Origin: Strongyloides papillosus | Taxonomy: Eukaryota > Nematoda > Chromadorea > Rhabditida > Strongyloididae | DNA: 64,000 nucleotides | Reading direction: 5' to 3' | Assembly: GCA_005656395.1 (NCBI GenBank) | Contig: SRSI01000013.1 | Location: forward strand, 1,550,001 to 1,614,000 | Part shown: positions 48,750 through 60,201 of the stretch, piece by piece | Numbering within the stretch: position 1 is the stretch's first letter | Layout: the number at the start of each line of letters is the position of its first letter | The notes under the pieces: model-generated | What the model saw: the letters and a program-made list of their open reading frames with translations, nothing else | Told to the model about the DNA's origin: nothing | The model's database searches: none | Made by a program: the position numbers and the translations under genes

Positions 48750-50208
48750 CACTGAAAAAATTTTGTTACAATATTTCGATAAATTGAAATAACATGTATA
48801 TTTTTTTAATGGTTACAATTTTGAATTAATATTCAAATTTTCTTAAATAATAAAATTGTAATATTGTTACAAAATTGAATATTTTAGACTGTTTTAATAG
48901 AATATTTTACATTGTTACCAGGCAAAAAGACTATATTGTTTTTTGCGACGGTTACGGACCGTTTTTTTCAGAAAAACATCATGAATACTAAAATTATAAC
49001 AATAATTGTTTTATATAAATTAATTATATATTTTATTTCGATCGCATTTTTAGTAATGTAACTAATTCGAATCTTGATATTTTTTATGATATTATTCACA
49101 TTATACAATATAACCTTTTCTTTATAACATATTAAGAATAACTCTATTAAAAGTCAAATTTATGTAAACTTGTAAATGTTTTAACAAAAATTATTTTTTA
49201 AAAAATCTAATAACAACAGTAGAATTTTATTATTTTTTTCCTAATTTATTTGGTATATTAACTGAAAAAAATTAATTGAATTTATGTTTGTTTTCATTTT
49301 TCTAGATAACCTTTATAAACTAATTGTTTTTTGAGTTGTACTTTTAAATAAATTAATTGACAATGTTTTTTAATGTTGATAATGCATTATATATTTTATT
49401 TAATAACAAATGATATATTTGATCTTTAGAAATTCCTTTCAACTGAAATTAAAAATAACAATCTACACAAAAAACAACAATTTTTCAAAATGATTTTGAA
49501 TGATAATATAAAAAAGCAATTTTTAGTAAATCAAATTATAAAAACACATTAATAAACTTTAGTTTTGATAAAAAATGTAAGAAGTTTTATAAAGAACATT
49601 TATTAATATATTATAGTATCTTTATTAACATGTTTTAATAATTTGAATTATTGTAAATAACTTTTTTATATTATATTTCAAAATCATTTTAAAAAATCAA
49701 ACTTACAGAAGTTCAAAAGCATTATTTATCTCTGTTCATAACAAAAAAAATAACTTTTAAAATTTTGATTATAAAAAGGGTATAATAAGATAATATTTTA
49801 AATAAATCATACTCGTATAGTTAAATAATTATTGCTTTTCATTATCATTACCATTAAACTTCTAAAACTTATATTTTCTAAGCTATTTAAAAATAATTCA
49901 ATGTTATTATGAAAATCATTAATTGTATTTCGTATTATAAATATATTATTCATTATGAATATCATGACATATTTTTTTTCAAAAATTATCATTGAAATAT
50001 TCAAAAAAATATATAATGTTATGTTGTACAAGCATATTATGTAACCCTGATAAAAAAAATGTATGTTTTTTATCACAGTTACACGTCCTATTTTTTTTAA
50101 CTAACATACAATTTTTTATTCAAAAACCTTTATGTTTTTTTTAATATTACATACATTCTTCTTTCTTAAAAACAATACTAATTATGATGTAACAAAATTT
50201 TTTCAGTG
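48750..50208. mobile_element. TIR element related to family A, 1.46 kb
   Basis: Inverted ends CACTGAAAAAATTTTGTTACA at 48750 and its complement at 50188-50208. The interior aligns loosely with family A (for example the GATATTATTC...ATTAAAAGTCA...TTTAACAAA order), so it is probably an older branch. No ORF with transposase motifs. The flanking duplication is unclear; CA is possible. Confidence 0.6.
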
Positions 50209-52298
50209 CAAAAGTCTATCAAAAACAATGGAAATAATTTAGACTTTCCCATGATATTTAATTGATATAGGTAAAAACTTCAACTCTTACAACAGGATTA
50301 ACTTTTTTCTCTGGCTAACTTTATGTAACTATGCTAAATTTTAAGCTGTTATTTGAAGGGTAAATTTCATTTTCTTAGAATTTTAAATATTTTTACTAAT
50401 TTCGCCATTCTTTTTTATTATATTCGGTTTTAAAAAATAACATATTTATTAAAATTTAACCTATTAGATTCAATTTATGCTTGGAATTAAAAGAGTAAAA
50501 GAATATTTAAATTTAGTAAATAAATATTTTGATAGAGAGTAAAACTTTTATTGGGACAATCAAGGTCCTATTAAACTATTTAAGCATATAAACATATTAA
50601 CTCATAAATAAATAGTAAAACAGTAACGATTAAAATAAACTGTTCTTGTCACGCTATTTTGAAAAGTCATCAAAAAACTAACATATATATAACCGTTTTG
50701 TCACCGAAATTTTATTTAGTTTAGTTTAAAGTTAATTATCCATTGCTGTGTGTTTATTTAAAATTAATTAATTAGCTTAGTTCTAGGAACACATATAGAA
50801 TTCTAGTAACGACTATAAGGAGTTAGTAAAAATAATAATTTTTGTATAATAGTAAGTAAACGGCAATGCGATTTTAAATAAATAAAATTTAGGTGGCCAC
50901 TATTGTTTGTGTAATTTTATTTTTATAATAAAAGCTTCCACTAATTGTGTTTATCGCACCACTAAAACTTTCTTAAAATTTTTACTAAATATAATAATGG
51001 TAATGAAACTTTTCCTAATTTCCTTATTAATTAGATTGTCAGCAAATTCTAAAAAAATATGATTTAGTAACAAATTGGTAAAAAAGGATGACAAAAATTG
51101 TTTTGAGAAAGTTTTAAAAGATTAATGCAGTAAGGTTGTAAATTTTTGTTTATATATTTGCAGTTGACATCAGAATGGCGTGGAACACGTCATTAGAGTT
51201 AGAAGAAAAAAAAATTATTTATTGTGAAAAATTCATAATACATTACTGGACAACTTATATGTTTTTAAAAAAATTACATAAAAGTCAAAATATTTCTGGA
51301 AAACATAATTTAATAAACTAATCAAATATTAAATAAATATTTTTCCACCTTTAATCAATAATGATCCTTAATCAATGATATTTAAATATTTTCATAATAA
51401 GCGTAATTTCAAACCTAAACATTAGAAAATTTTATAATAACATAATCGACAATTGCAATTTTCTAAATGAAGTAAAAAATAAAATACAGCACAGTATAAA
51501 ATATTATTTGAATTTTTATACTTGCTAGACAACAAACCAATATGGTAACTTATTTGTTTTAGATAAATCACTGAAAATATGGAAATCAAGGCAACGAAAA
51601 ATCTGATCGTTTAGAAAGTTTTTAATTTTTTTAGTGGAGTAAACGAATTAAAAATAATTGATATACATAAACGTATCAATGTAATTAAATTTAACATTGT
51701 CTTTAGAGACAAATTCTATAAGATCTAGAGTTTTAAATGACAATTTTATAATAAGGAGTATTTATTTTGCATCATTGATACAAGTTCCAAAAAACAATTT
51801 TATTTTCTAAATTCTTACCTATAAGATTATAAAGCAATATAAACAAAAATTAATAATATTAAAACAAAGTTATCATTTCAATAAAAAAAATAAAAGTTAA
51901 ATTTTTTCTTTTAGTTAAACTAGATTCTTGAACTCAATGTTTGTCAAATGATAAAAAAAATTATAAAATGTTTTTATAATCTAATACATTTTTACTAGAA
52001 AAATTTACTAAAATAAAGATATAAATGCTGACATTGCACAAAAATTTCTTAATTTCTTCTAGAAATACGAAAAACAATTGAAGATTTATACTACTAAAGT
52101 GGACGAAGAATATAAAAATAAAAATTTGTGATTTTACCATAAAAATAAATATTTTACAAATAGAAATGTAATTTTTTTATAACTATTGTTTAAAATAATA
52201 TATGTTTCGTTCGAATTTTTGGCTCAAAATATAAATTACTTAACAAACACTTTTCAACAAAATATTACTATTTGGTCATCATCTCTGATGTGGTAATC
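50209..52298. other. AT-rich upstream region of the TIL gene
   Basis: Two kilobases without a recognisable gene, RNA or TIR element. They end in the promoter of the six-TIL gene. Confidence 0.5.
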
Positions 52299-52306
52299 TA
52301 TATAAG
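52299..52306 (+). promoter_or_regulatory. TATA box of the TIL-domain gene
   Basis: TATATAAG, followed by AGGC, lies 40 bp before the start codon. This is a canonical TATA box in a good position for a very short 5' leader. Confidence 0.6.
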
Positions 52307-52338
52307 AGGCTGAAAAAAGAAATGTAATATCATTCAAA

Positions 52339-53757
52339 ATGATTTTTAAAATATATTTTCATATATTAATTTTGTATTTGATTGCATTTATTGTAGATGC
52401 TAAAAAGCCAAATTGTAAGAAATCTGAATTTATGGAAAGAAAGAAATGTAACGTTTGTACTGACACATGCAGTTTTACTAAGTCTCTCCCTCCAAAACCT
52501 CTTAAAAAATGTTATAATAAGAAAAAAGAATGCAAGAAGACTAGCGGCTATGCTTGTGTTTGTAAAAAGGGTTATTTCTTGAATGATAAAAATAAATGTG
52601 TCAAAAAGGATAAATGTTACAGCAAACCCAAAACAACTAAAAAACCAACAACAACCACAGGAAAATGTCCAAAGAACGAAATTTGGGCGAGTTGTAGATC
52701 TGCATGTGAGCCTAACTGCTTGGATAATATCAAAGAACCAAAGCCTTGTCCTAGAATATGTAAGCCAGCTGGCTGCCAGTGTAAGAAAGATTTCGTTCGA
52801 GATGATTCCACCAACACATGTGTCAAACGCGAAAAATGTCCCAAAACAACAACACCATTTCCAACTACCACACGTAAATGCCCGAAGAACGAGGTTTGGA
52901 AACATTGTGGATCTGTGTGTGAGCCAAAGTGTTCTGATGATCCCAAAAAAATCAAGCCTTGTCCTTTTATATGCCAAAGAGAAGGTGGGTGTGAATGCAA
53001 GAAAAATTACGTCCGTGATGAGGTAACTGGTGAATGTGTTAAACGTAACAAATGTACGAGAACATCAACACCTTTGCCAACAACTACACCTAAATGTTCA
53101 GAGAACGAGCATTTTACCAAATGTGGAACTACTTGTCCTCTTACATGTTCTAATTATTACAAAAAGCCACAAAGATGTACCAAAGACTGTTTTGTTGGAT
53201 GTGAATGCGATGAAGGCTTTGTTCGTAACGAAGAAACTAATGAATGCGTTACTCCTATACAATGTCCACGTAATGTAACACACGATTGTCCAGAGAACGA
53301 ACATTTCGACGAATGTGGAACTGCTTGTCCAATTACATGCAATAATTATTTTGACCCACCAAAAATCTGTACTATGCAGTGTGTTGTTGGTTGTGTATGT
53401 GACAAAGCTTTCGTCCGAAACGAAGATACTGGCAAATGCGTTCTTGCTGTAGAATGTCCACGTAATACAACATCTAGACCTGGAACTACACCACGTTGTC
53501 CAAAGAACATGGTTTACACGAACTGTAAATCTGCTTGTGAACCCAGATGTGGAATTCCTCTTGATAAAGCATCAGGCATTTGTACTTTGGAATGTGCCGG
53601 AGAAGGCTGTGAATGTCGTGCACCATTTGCCTTGGATGAACTCGGTAATTGTGTTGAAAGAGAAAAATGCAAGAAATCTCCAACTGGCGGATATTATATT
53701 ATTCATATGTTACGCAAAACGGTTACAACTATGTATACACTTATATTTAGACATTAA
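52339..53757 (+). CDS. Secreted six-domain TIL protease-inhibitor-like protein
   Basis: 472 residues, single exon, signal peptide at about 1-20. Six trypsin-inhibitor-like cysteine-rich (TIL) domains follow: about 26-93, 110-167, 181-239, 253-309, 317-373 and 387-444. Domains 2-6 share the ten-Cys pattern CPxNExxxxCxxxCxxxC...C...C...CxCxxxFVRxxxTxxCVxxxxC; domain 1 is longer and has additional cysteines. Thr/Pro-rich linkers (KTTTPFPTTTRK type) separate domains 1-4 and the fifth from the sixth and are likely O-glycosylated. TIL domains usually inhibit serine proteases extracellularly; the reactive-site residues differ between domains, so targets may differ. The C-terminal 25 residues (GGYYIIHMLRK...) are hydrophobic/basic and unlike the rest. 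Many CA/AC-rich codons make GC content higher than in neighbours. AATAAA signals at 53801-53811. Confidence 0.9.
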   Translation: MIFKIYFHILILYLIAFIVDAKKPNCKKSEFMERKKCNVCTDTCSFTKSLPPKPLKKCYNKKKECKKTSGYACVCKKGYFLNDKNKCVKKDKCYSKPKTTKKPTTTTGKCPKNEIWASCRSACEPNCLDNIKEPKPCPRICKPAGCQCKKDFVRDDSTNTCVKREKCPKTTTPFPTTTRKCPKNEVWKHCGSVCEPKCSDDPKKIKPCPFICQREGGCECKKNYVRDEVTGECVKRNKCTRTSTPLPTTTPKCSENEHFTKCGTTCPLTCSNYYKKPQRCTKDCFVGCECDEGFVRNEETNECVTPIQCPRNVTHDCPENEHFDECGTACPITCNNYFDPPKICTMQCVVGCVCDKAFVRNEDTGKCVLAVECPRNTTSRPGTTPRCPKNMVYTNCKSACEPRCGIPLDKASGICTLECAGEGCECRAPFALDELGNCVEREKCKKSPTGGYYIIHMLRKTVTTMYTLIFRH

Positions 53758-54670
53758 TTTGTTCAAAAAAATTAATTTTATATCTTTTCCATTCAGATAA
53801 AATAAAATAAACGTTTTCATATATTTTTGTTGATATCTAAGAGGAATTTTCTACAATTACATTCCTATTTATCAGTTAAATAATGGAAACTTTTAAATTT
53901 AAATTCTTGTCATTGTTTTTGTATATTGTCTAACATAGTATAAAGACATCTTAATTTTATATACAGTAACAGTATTGTTGGGAAATTATCATTGTTTTTG
54001 TAATCCCAAAAATGTGTTAACCATTTTTGTTACATAATTTATTATATGCGATTTATTTTGAAATTCTATCTTAAAAATATATCTAAGTGTTAATAATTCT
54101 AAAATTTTAGAGTTTATTGTCTAAGGTTAAGGAAAAACCTGATAATTTTTAAGTGAGATTGTTAATTGTATAAGGTATACTTACTGTGATTATTGTATTA
54201 TATAATTTTAAGATGGTACGCCAAAAAAATAATATATAACTTATCTAATTTTTATTTAAATTTATAATTAAAATCTAATTTCTTCGTAGTGTAAAAATCA
54301 AATCAAAATATATAAAAAGAATTCATAATTCCGACTAAAAAAATAGAGATTTTGGGCTAAATGTAATTTGTTTTTAAAATTTATCTTAAATAAAAGTCAA
54401 AAATATTTATTTTGCATAAATAATTTTCTAAAATTAGTTAGCACTTATGTAAAGCACATAATAAAAATAATTTTTATTCAATATTTGAACACGTACTAGG
54501 AAATTCTATTAATCGAATGAAATAACTGTAAATTAAAAAAATTTGTGTGTGTGGCCATTTTATAAACTCATTATAAAATGTTAACAACTAGGTTGATCTA
54601 AACACTTATTTTTCCGATACATAGAAAAATAATTGATTACATTGAGACACTTTTAAGTTTTTTTGAATAT
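53758..54670. other. 3' flank of TIL gene
   Basis: Contains the poly(A) signals at 53801-53811 and then AT-rich sequence with nothing recognisable. Confidence 0.5.
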
Positions 54671-54672
54671 TA

Positions 54673-55190
54673 CACACAAAAATAAAAAAATGCAAATTCT
54701 GACGAATCTTTACGACATGTAATAGTGTTTTACTTCTTAAAAAAATTAAATTTTTTGATTTTAAAAAATATCAAGCGATATCAAAAATTATTTTAACGAC
54801 GCAAAATATCAGACTGATGTATACTTTTTGTCAATTTTTCACAAAAACACGTGTTTTCGACACATTGAACTGATGTAACTTTTATTTAACCATGATTTTT
54901 ATGATATTATGCTCACCTTAGATTTTAACTTATTTTTTTAAAATATAAGACAAAGTACTTATTAAAAGTCATTTTCGTGTAAAGTTACAAACATTTTAAC
55001 AAAGATTAATCTTTTAAATAATCCACTAACAAGAATAAGTTTAGAATTTTAAAATTACATGGCAAAAACTATTTAACTACCCATTATATTATAGATAAAA
55101 ACATTACTTTGGTATTTTTTTTTTAAATTAAAATAATATTTTTTACTGTGAACAAAAACGAATATTATTTTATAACTTCCCATTAGATAG
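54673..55190. mobile_element. Truncated, diverged TIR family A copy
   Basis: Begins TA-CACACAAAAATAAAAAAATG and follows the inverted-orientation order seen at 58771 (ATATCAAGCGATATCAAAAA, ACGACGCAAAATATCAGACTG, TTATTAAAAGTCATTTTCG) for about 500 bp before similarity is lost. An old partial copy. Confidence 0.55.
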
Positions 55191-55909
55191 GTAAAATTTA
55201 GATAATAATGTATTTAGCATCTAAGCTATACTTATATTTCAAATTTGTTTACAAGAATTTCAAAAAATATTTCACCAAAACAATTATACGAACTAGCAGA
55301 CAATTTTTAGAATAAAGACAATAGTACTTCAGTAATTAACTATAAAAACTATGGCCATATATTGCCTTAATACGTGCTCGTATGGATACGAATATATTTA
55401 TAATATTAATGAATAAATGTACAATCTTTAGTTATGTAGTTAATGAAATTTATTGAAATAAACTTCTTTGTCAAAAAGACTAATCATTGAATTTTTATAA
55501 AAAAAAATTGTTAAAATTAAAAAACCAAAACTATTCCTTAAAATGAATATTCCCATATCTATAATTCGTTATTATAAAATCTAACAATTTTCATTTAAAA
55601 ATAAATTCATTTAAAGTTAGGTTATTAATAAATATATCATTAATTGTAACATTTTAGTATTATAAAGATTAAAAGAATTACTCCTTTTAGTATATAACAA
55701 ATAAGTAAATTTTTTAAATTATCATTTCTCTTTATTTAAACTACTTATAAAATTGTAGGTACATATGTCACAAATTTACTTTAATTAATGAATTTTAATG
55801 AAAAAATCAATGGTTATTTTTATGTATTTGTAAAAATATAATTTAAAAATCATTTATTTTATAATCTTAGTGTATTTTATAATTTTTTTTATTTTACACC
55901 CAAGTGTTT
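55191..55909. other. AT-rich spacer
   Basis: No feature seen apart from the 3' flank of the following minus-strand gene. Confidence 0.45.
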
Positions 55910-56215
55910 TTAAATTTTCAAACTAAGATCTGGAGCCTTTGATCCCAATTTTTCAGAAACTAACTCTTTAAGCTCGGCAAACAAGTCTTGTGTCTCTTCA
56001 ATATGTTTCATTAGAATATCATGATGTTCTTTTTGAGAGTATTCAAATTCCTTTATTTTGTATTGAAGTCTAAAGTTAGAAAAATAGCTATTACCAAAAG
56101 GGAGTGATTCATCAAATTCTTCAGGAAATCCTTCAAGGTGTTGTAGGGTATTTGAAACACCAAGTATTAAAATAAAGAAGCTATACAACAAAACTTTGGT
56201 GCAATAAATCTTCAT
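55910..56215 (-). CDS. Small secreted helical protein (family member 1)
   Basis: 101 residues from the ATG at 56215 (MKIYCTKVLLYSFFIL); the open frame extends upstream but that part lies downstream of a TATA box and is probably leader. A clear signal peptide covers about 1-24. The mature part is acidic, with LEGFPEEFDESLPFGNS, then S46-N47-F48 followed by a predicted amphipathic helix to about residue 90 (EFEYSQKEHHDILMKH, ETQDLFAELKELV). No cysteines in the mature part and no known domain. It resembles the product of 58001-58369 in length of leader, position of the SNF motif and helix pattern, and is on the same strand, so the two are probably paralogues. Function unknown. Confidence 0.7.
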   Translation of the reverse strand: MKIYCTKVLLYSFFILILGVSNTLQHLEGFPEEFDESLPFGNSYFSNFRLQYKIKEFEYSQKEHHDILMKHIEETQDLFAELKELVSEKLGSKAPDLSLKI

Positions 56216-56267
56216 TTCAATATAAATATAAAGTGAAAAGCTATAATAATAGTTTATCATGGGAAAT

Positions 56268-56277
56268 CCTTTATATA
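56268..56277 (-). promoter_or_regulatory. TATA box of small secreted gene 1
   Basis: TATATAAAGG on the minus strand, about 55 bp before the ATG at 56215. It supports expression of this short gene. Confidence 0.5.
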
Positions 56278-58000
56278 CTTTAATTTTTATTATTTTTGTT
56301 AATGTAAATTTTTGTTAAATTTAAGTTTACTTTTCGGAGATATTATATAAGTTTACTATTTGAAAAATCATTGTATGCAATAAATATTAAATCAATAATT
56401 AGTTTTTAATTTTAGTTCATATTATCCCACTCATAAAATTTTGAAAATATGTTATATTATATTAAATACTTTAAAGTGGACGAAACATTAGTTCAATAAA
56501 GAAAAATTTAACCTATTATTATTTATATTATATCGTTTCATAGGTAAATAAGCATAACATGTTTAGGAGAATAAATTTTTTAAAATATGATAAAAAATAT
56601 TTATTTAATAATTTTGTTTTTATTTAAATGCACCACCTTAGATGATTAACAAAATACATTAAATGCAATTAAAATTATTTTATTGTGCCCTTTACATAGT
56701 ACCACTTGATACGCCTGTAAGATATATAATAAACTCTATCTAGAATTATTTTATGAATTGGATTTCCTGTCATTTAAACATAAAAAAAAATTGAAATACG
56801 TTTAAGACACTTGATACTTTAATAATATTTACGAAATTGAAATAGCAGTGGAACTAATAAGTTCACGTAACTTATTATAAAAAGTTGCTGTAGATATTTA
56901 AAATGACTAAAAATTTATTATCAAAATTATGACTAAAAATTTTAATTTATATGACGAAACACATTTTTGAAAGATTTTATAATTCAATAACAATGTTATA
57001 AAATCCAGATTTACCAAAAATTCATCCTTATATCGTAATTCTGAGAATAAATAATTAGATACATACATGCACCGGTAGTTTGGAAATAAAAAAATTTGGG
57101 CATGTTAAATCTCAATTATTTCGTATCCAAATGATCTAACGCAAACTAATTAACTCTTCGCGTAAATATTTCCTCTCTATTGACGTTACAATATTATTAA
57201 TAACCTTTTTTGTTTCGAAAAATTACAATTAATAAAAAATATATCTCCCATAATAATTAATTTAAAGCAGAATCAAAGCGTTTATTAGAGAAGATTACTC
57301 AAGTTATTTTTCTATAGTACGTTGTACAAACTAGAAGAATGAAACTTTAATGTCTCATTTTATTTTGAAAATTATTTATATATTGTTTCATCGAATTACT
57401 ATTTATTCTGCTTCATCAATTTTTTTTGTTTATAAAAATTTGACAATTATGATAGTGTTTTACATGCTATGTATGATTTTTTTTTCAAGATGACAAAAAT
57501 TGTTTTTTAGTGGAATAGATAAGCTAAAGCAATAAATTAAGAAAAATTAGATAATAATAGATAATATTTTATTTTTTAAATAAAATCATCGCTAGAAATA
57601 TATCACTTTAGATTTTATGTGAGAAATTGTTAGAAATTATCTAGAAATCTAATATTGGACAAACGATTATTATCTCAAATCTCATTATTAATTAATTATA
57701 CTAAATGTTATACAATAAAACTTCTAATAATTAAAAAATTTTAGTAAGTTTTCCGAAAACTTGCAAAAATGTAATTATGATAGTGAATTTTAAATTTATA
57801 TTAAAATCCATTGAATGAACAAGCAATTTGAAAAATATTTGGCTGTTTATTAAAAAAACTAAATTTTAAGATTTAAAAAATTATAAGTTTATTAAGTAAT
57901 TGCAGAAAGCAAATTAAAAACTTTTATTGGTACGCTTTTGAGCAAATACATGTGATATATAAAATATCTTAAATGTTAATGTCTATTCAGAAAAGATTAT
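56278..58000. other. AT-rich spacer between the two small secreted genes
   Basis: 1.7 kb with no gene, RNA or TIR element recognised. Confidence 0.5.
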
Positions 58001-58369
58001 TTAGAATACTTTTTTTGGTTTTGGTGATTTTGTTGGTTTCTTTGTTTTAGGTGATTTCGTTCTTTTTGTTGGTTTCGATGTGGCACTAGCTGGTGCTGCC
58101 AAAAGATGTTCCAATAACTTTATAAGTGTTTCAAGTGTATTATTTATTCCTGTTATATATTTTTCTAGTGCTTCAAAGTTTTGTTCATCATTTTCAATAA
58201 GTTTATCTACTTTTAATTCAAGCATAAAGTTGCTGTAATCTTGTGAAACCATTGAATTTTGAAATCCTGGTTGGAAGTTTGGATTAAATGGAAATTGGGA
58301 ACTAAAGTTTATTCTAATAATAAGAATAACTAAACAAATGAAAATAACTTTTGCGGAAAATTTAGTCAT
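58001..58369 (-). CDS. Small secreted helical protein with Lys/Pro-rich tail (family member 2)
   Basis: 122 residues, signal peptide at about 1-24 (MTKFSAKVIFICLVILIIRI). A short FNPNFQPGFQ stretch precedes S46-N47-F48 and a predicted helix (ELKVDKLIENDEQNFEALEK, TLETLIKLLEHLL) ending near residue 90. The tail is a basic, low-complexity run of TKxxKSPKxxKPTKSPKPKK type. The SNF motif occupies the same residue numbers as in the neighbour at 55910-56215, and the helix region aligns without gaps. A TTTTTAG sits just before the ATG and could be a (trans-)splice acceptor. No known domain; function unknown. Confidence 0.75.
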   Translation of the reverse strand: MTKFSAKVIFICLVILIIRINFSSQFPFNPNFQPGFQNSMVSQDYSNFMLELKVDKLIENDEQNFEALEKYITGINNTLETLIKLLEHLLAAPASATSKPTKRTKSPKTKKPTKSPKPKKVF

Positions 58370-58663
58370 GGCTAAAAATTATAAAAGTTACAAAAAATAG
58401 TATAAATCTATTATTTAATACAATTTAAATACATCCAGTTTTTACTGCAAATAAATATTTCAATTAAAAAGTTTACCTTTGAGCCTTTGAAGTACAATAA
58501 TTCCATTTTTCTAGTGATTGTTAGAAATTTGTTGTTAAATTTTCAATTTAGTAAACATAATGCATATTTTAGTTTATAATCCATAAATTTATAAAAAAAA
58601 AGATTTCATAAATTAAAAATGATTTAGTATATTTTTATTCACTATACTATATTATACACAATG

Positions 58664-58768
58664 CACACAGGAAAAAAATAAGAAGCATTTTTGCGTAAAA
58701 TGTAATGAATTTTTCCCACCTAACAAAATTTGAATTTACTTAATTTGCGACTAATTTTATCGCAATTA
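58664..58768. mobile_element. Solo end of TIR family A
   Basis: About 105 bp (CACACAGGAAAAAAATAAG... to ...CTAATTTTATCGCAATTA) matching the left end of 33404-34355. It is cut off where the next family A copy begins. Confidence 0.65.
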
Positions 58769-58770
58769 TA

Positions 58771-59725
58771 CACACAAAAAATAAAAAACAAATTTTGACA
58801 ATTCTATCTATAATACAAAAAAATGTTTCACCATTTTAAAAAATTGAATATTATTCAAATTTTATAAATATCAAGCGACAGCAAAAATTTTAAAACGATG
58901 CAAAATATTAGGTTGTCGCATACATTTTGCCGTTTTTTCGCAATAATATATATGTATGACTTTTTAAATTAATGTGGCTTTTCTTAATTTTGATATTTTT
59001 TATGAAATTATGCCCATTTCAGATCCAAACTTGTTTTTTTTTCTTTATTTTATAGAATACGTTATTAAAGTTAATTTTGCTCGAAGTTATAAATGTTTAA
59101 ATGAAAATCATCAATTTAAACAGTTTATCAACAACAATAAGTTTAGAAATTTGAAAATTTTATAACAATAATAATGAAAATTAATAATTATTTAAACACA
59201 CAAAAAATTATTAATCAAAGATATTATTTTAGTTTTCGTCTTATTTTAAATTAAAATATGTAAAAGTTTTTTTACTATAAATAAAAATTCATATTATTTA
59301 TAACTTTTCATAAGTTTGATTTTAAAAGATGATCTTAAAGACATTATAAAAAAATTTAGACTATCAAATATGAAAATTTCATAGAAAAATATAATTTATA
59401 ATTACTCAAATTATTAAAACATAGAAAAAATGTACTGTAATATGTTAAAAATGTTTTTTTTATAAAAGTGTTTGTAATTTTACTTAAAATTAAATTCTAA
59501 CCTTGCATTTTAAAATTTATTGTAGAAAACAACTTAAGTTTAAAATAAAGAAAATTTACTAAAAAATAAAAATTTATTTTAACAATCCTCTAACTATTGT
59601 TTTAATTTTTATATACGAAATAGTTGAGGTAAAATTAGTCACAAATCAAGAAAATTCAATTTTTTTTTAGGTGGGACAAATTTGTTACATTTTACACAAA
59701 AATGCTTGCCATTTTTTTCTGTGTG
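58771..59725. mobile_element. Complete TIR family A element (955 bp), inverted
   Basis: TA-flanked (58769-58770 and 59726-59727). It begins CACACAAAAAATAAAAAAC and ends GCCATTTTTTTCTGTGTG, in reverse orientation relative to 19974 and 33404. It carries the uninterrupted form of the site hit by the MULE-like element (near 59335). No ORF. It was inserted at the edge of an older solo end of the same family. Confidence 0.8.
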
Positions 59726-59727
59726 TA

Positions 59728-60120
59728 TTGCTACAAACGAAATGTTCCGAGTTTCCTACAAGGATTTTGATAAAAAAGAATATTTTGTTGCTCTTGAACT
59801 GCATAAATAACAATGAAAATTTATTCCGTTACCAATAATTTCGTAGGACACCCAATATATAATACCAACAAAAGGTATTGAATTTTAAAAAAAAAGTTAT
59901 AAACTCTTAATACAATTGGAGTCCATATAAAAACCATTCTGATAATATTTCCTCAATTTATTAACAACCTATTATAATTTAATAATATTATTTAGTTTTC
60001 TAGAGTAATTATAATATTTAAATTGCGGAAAATGTCATGAAGTCAATAGAATTTACATTTTCAAAGTATATATTGTAGCTTTTAATAAATAGTATTTATA
60101 ATACTACAGCCTCAGAGCAC
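59728..60120. other. AT-rich spacer before the tRNA
   Basis: Nothing recognised. Confidence 0.45.
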
Positions 60121-60193
60121 GGTCCTGTGGCGCAATGGATAACGCGTCTGCCTACGGAGCAGAAGATTGTAGGTTCGAATCCTGCCAGGATCG
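60121..60193 (+). tRNA. tRNA-Arg (anticodon ACG)
   Basis: A 73-nt cloverleaf. The acceptor stem GGTCCTG pairs with CAGGATC (one G-T). D arm with AATGGATAA loop, anticodon stem TCTGC/GCAGA around loop CTACGGA (anticodon ACG, read as ICG), and T arm with GGTTCGAATCC. The internal promoter boxes A (TGGCGCAATGG) and B (GGTTCGAATCC) are canonical. No intron. A TTTT terminator follows at 60198-60201. Decodes CGN arginine codons. Confidence 0.97.
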
Positions 60194-60197
60194 TCAC

Positions 60198-60201
60198 TCT
60201 T
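60198..60201 (+). terminator. RNA polymerase III T-run after tRNA-Arg
   Basis: Four T residues five bases after the discriminator base, the usual Pol III stop. Confidence 0.7.

Noticed and set aside
49807..50076. 89-codon minus open frame in the 1.46-kb TIR element
   Set aside because: Low-complexity Ile/Phe/Asn composition and no motif.
52366..53304. Antisense and alternative-frame open frames over the TIL gene
   Set aside because: Cysteine patterns fit only the six-TIL frame; the others are shadows of the repeats.
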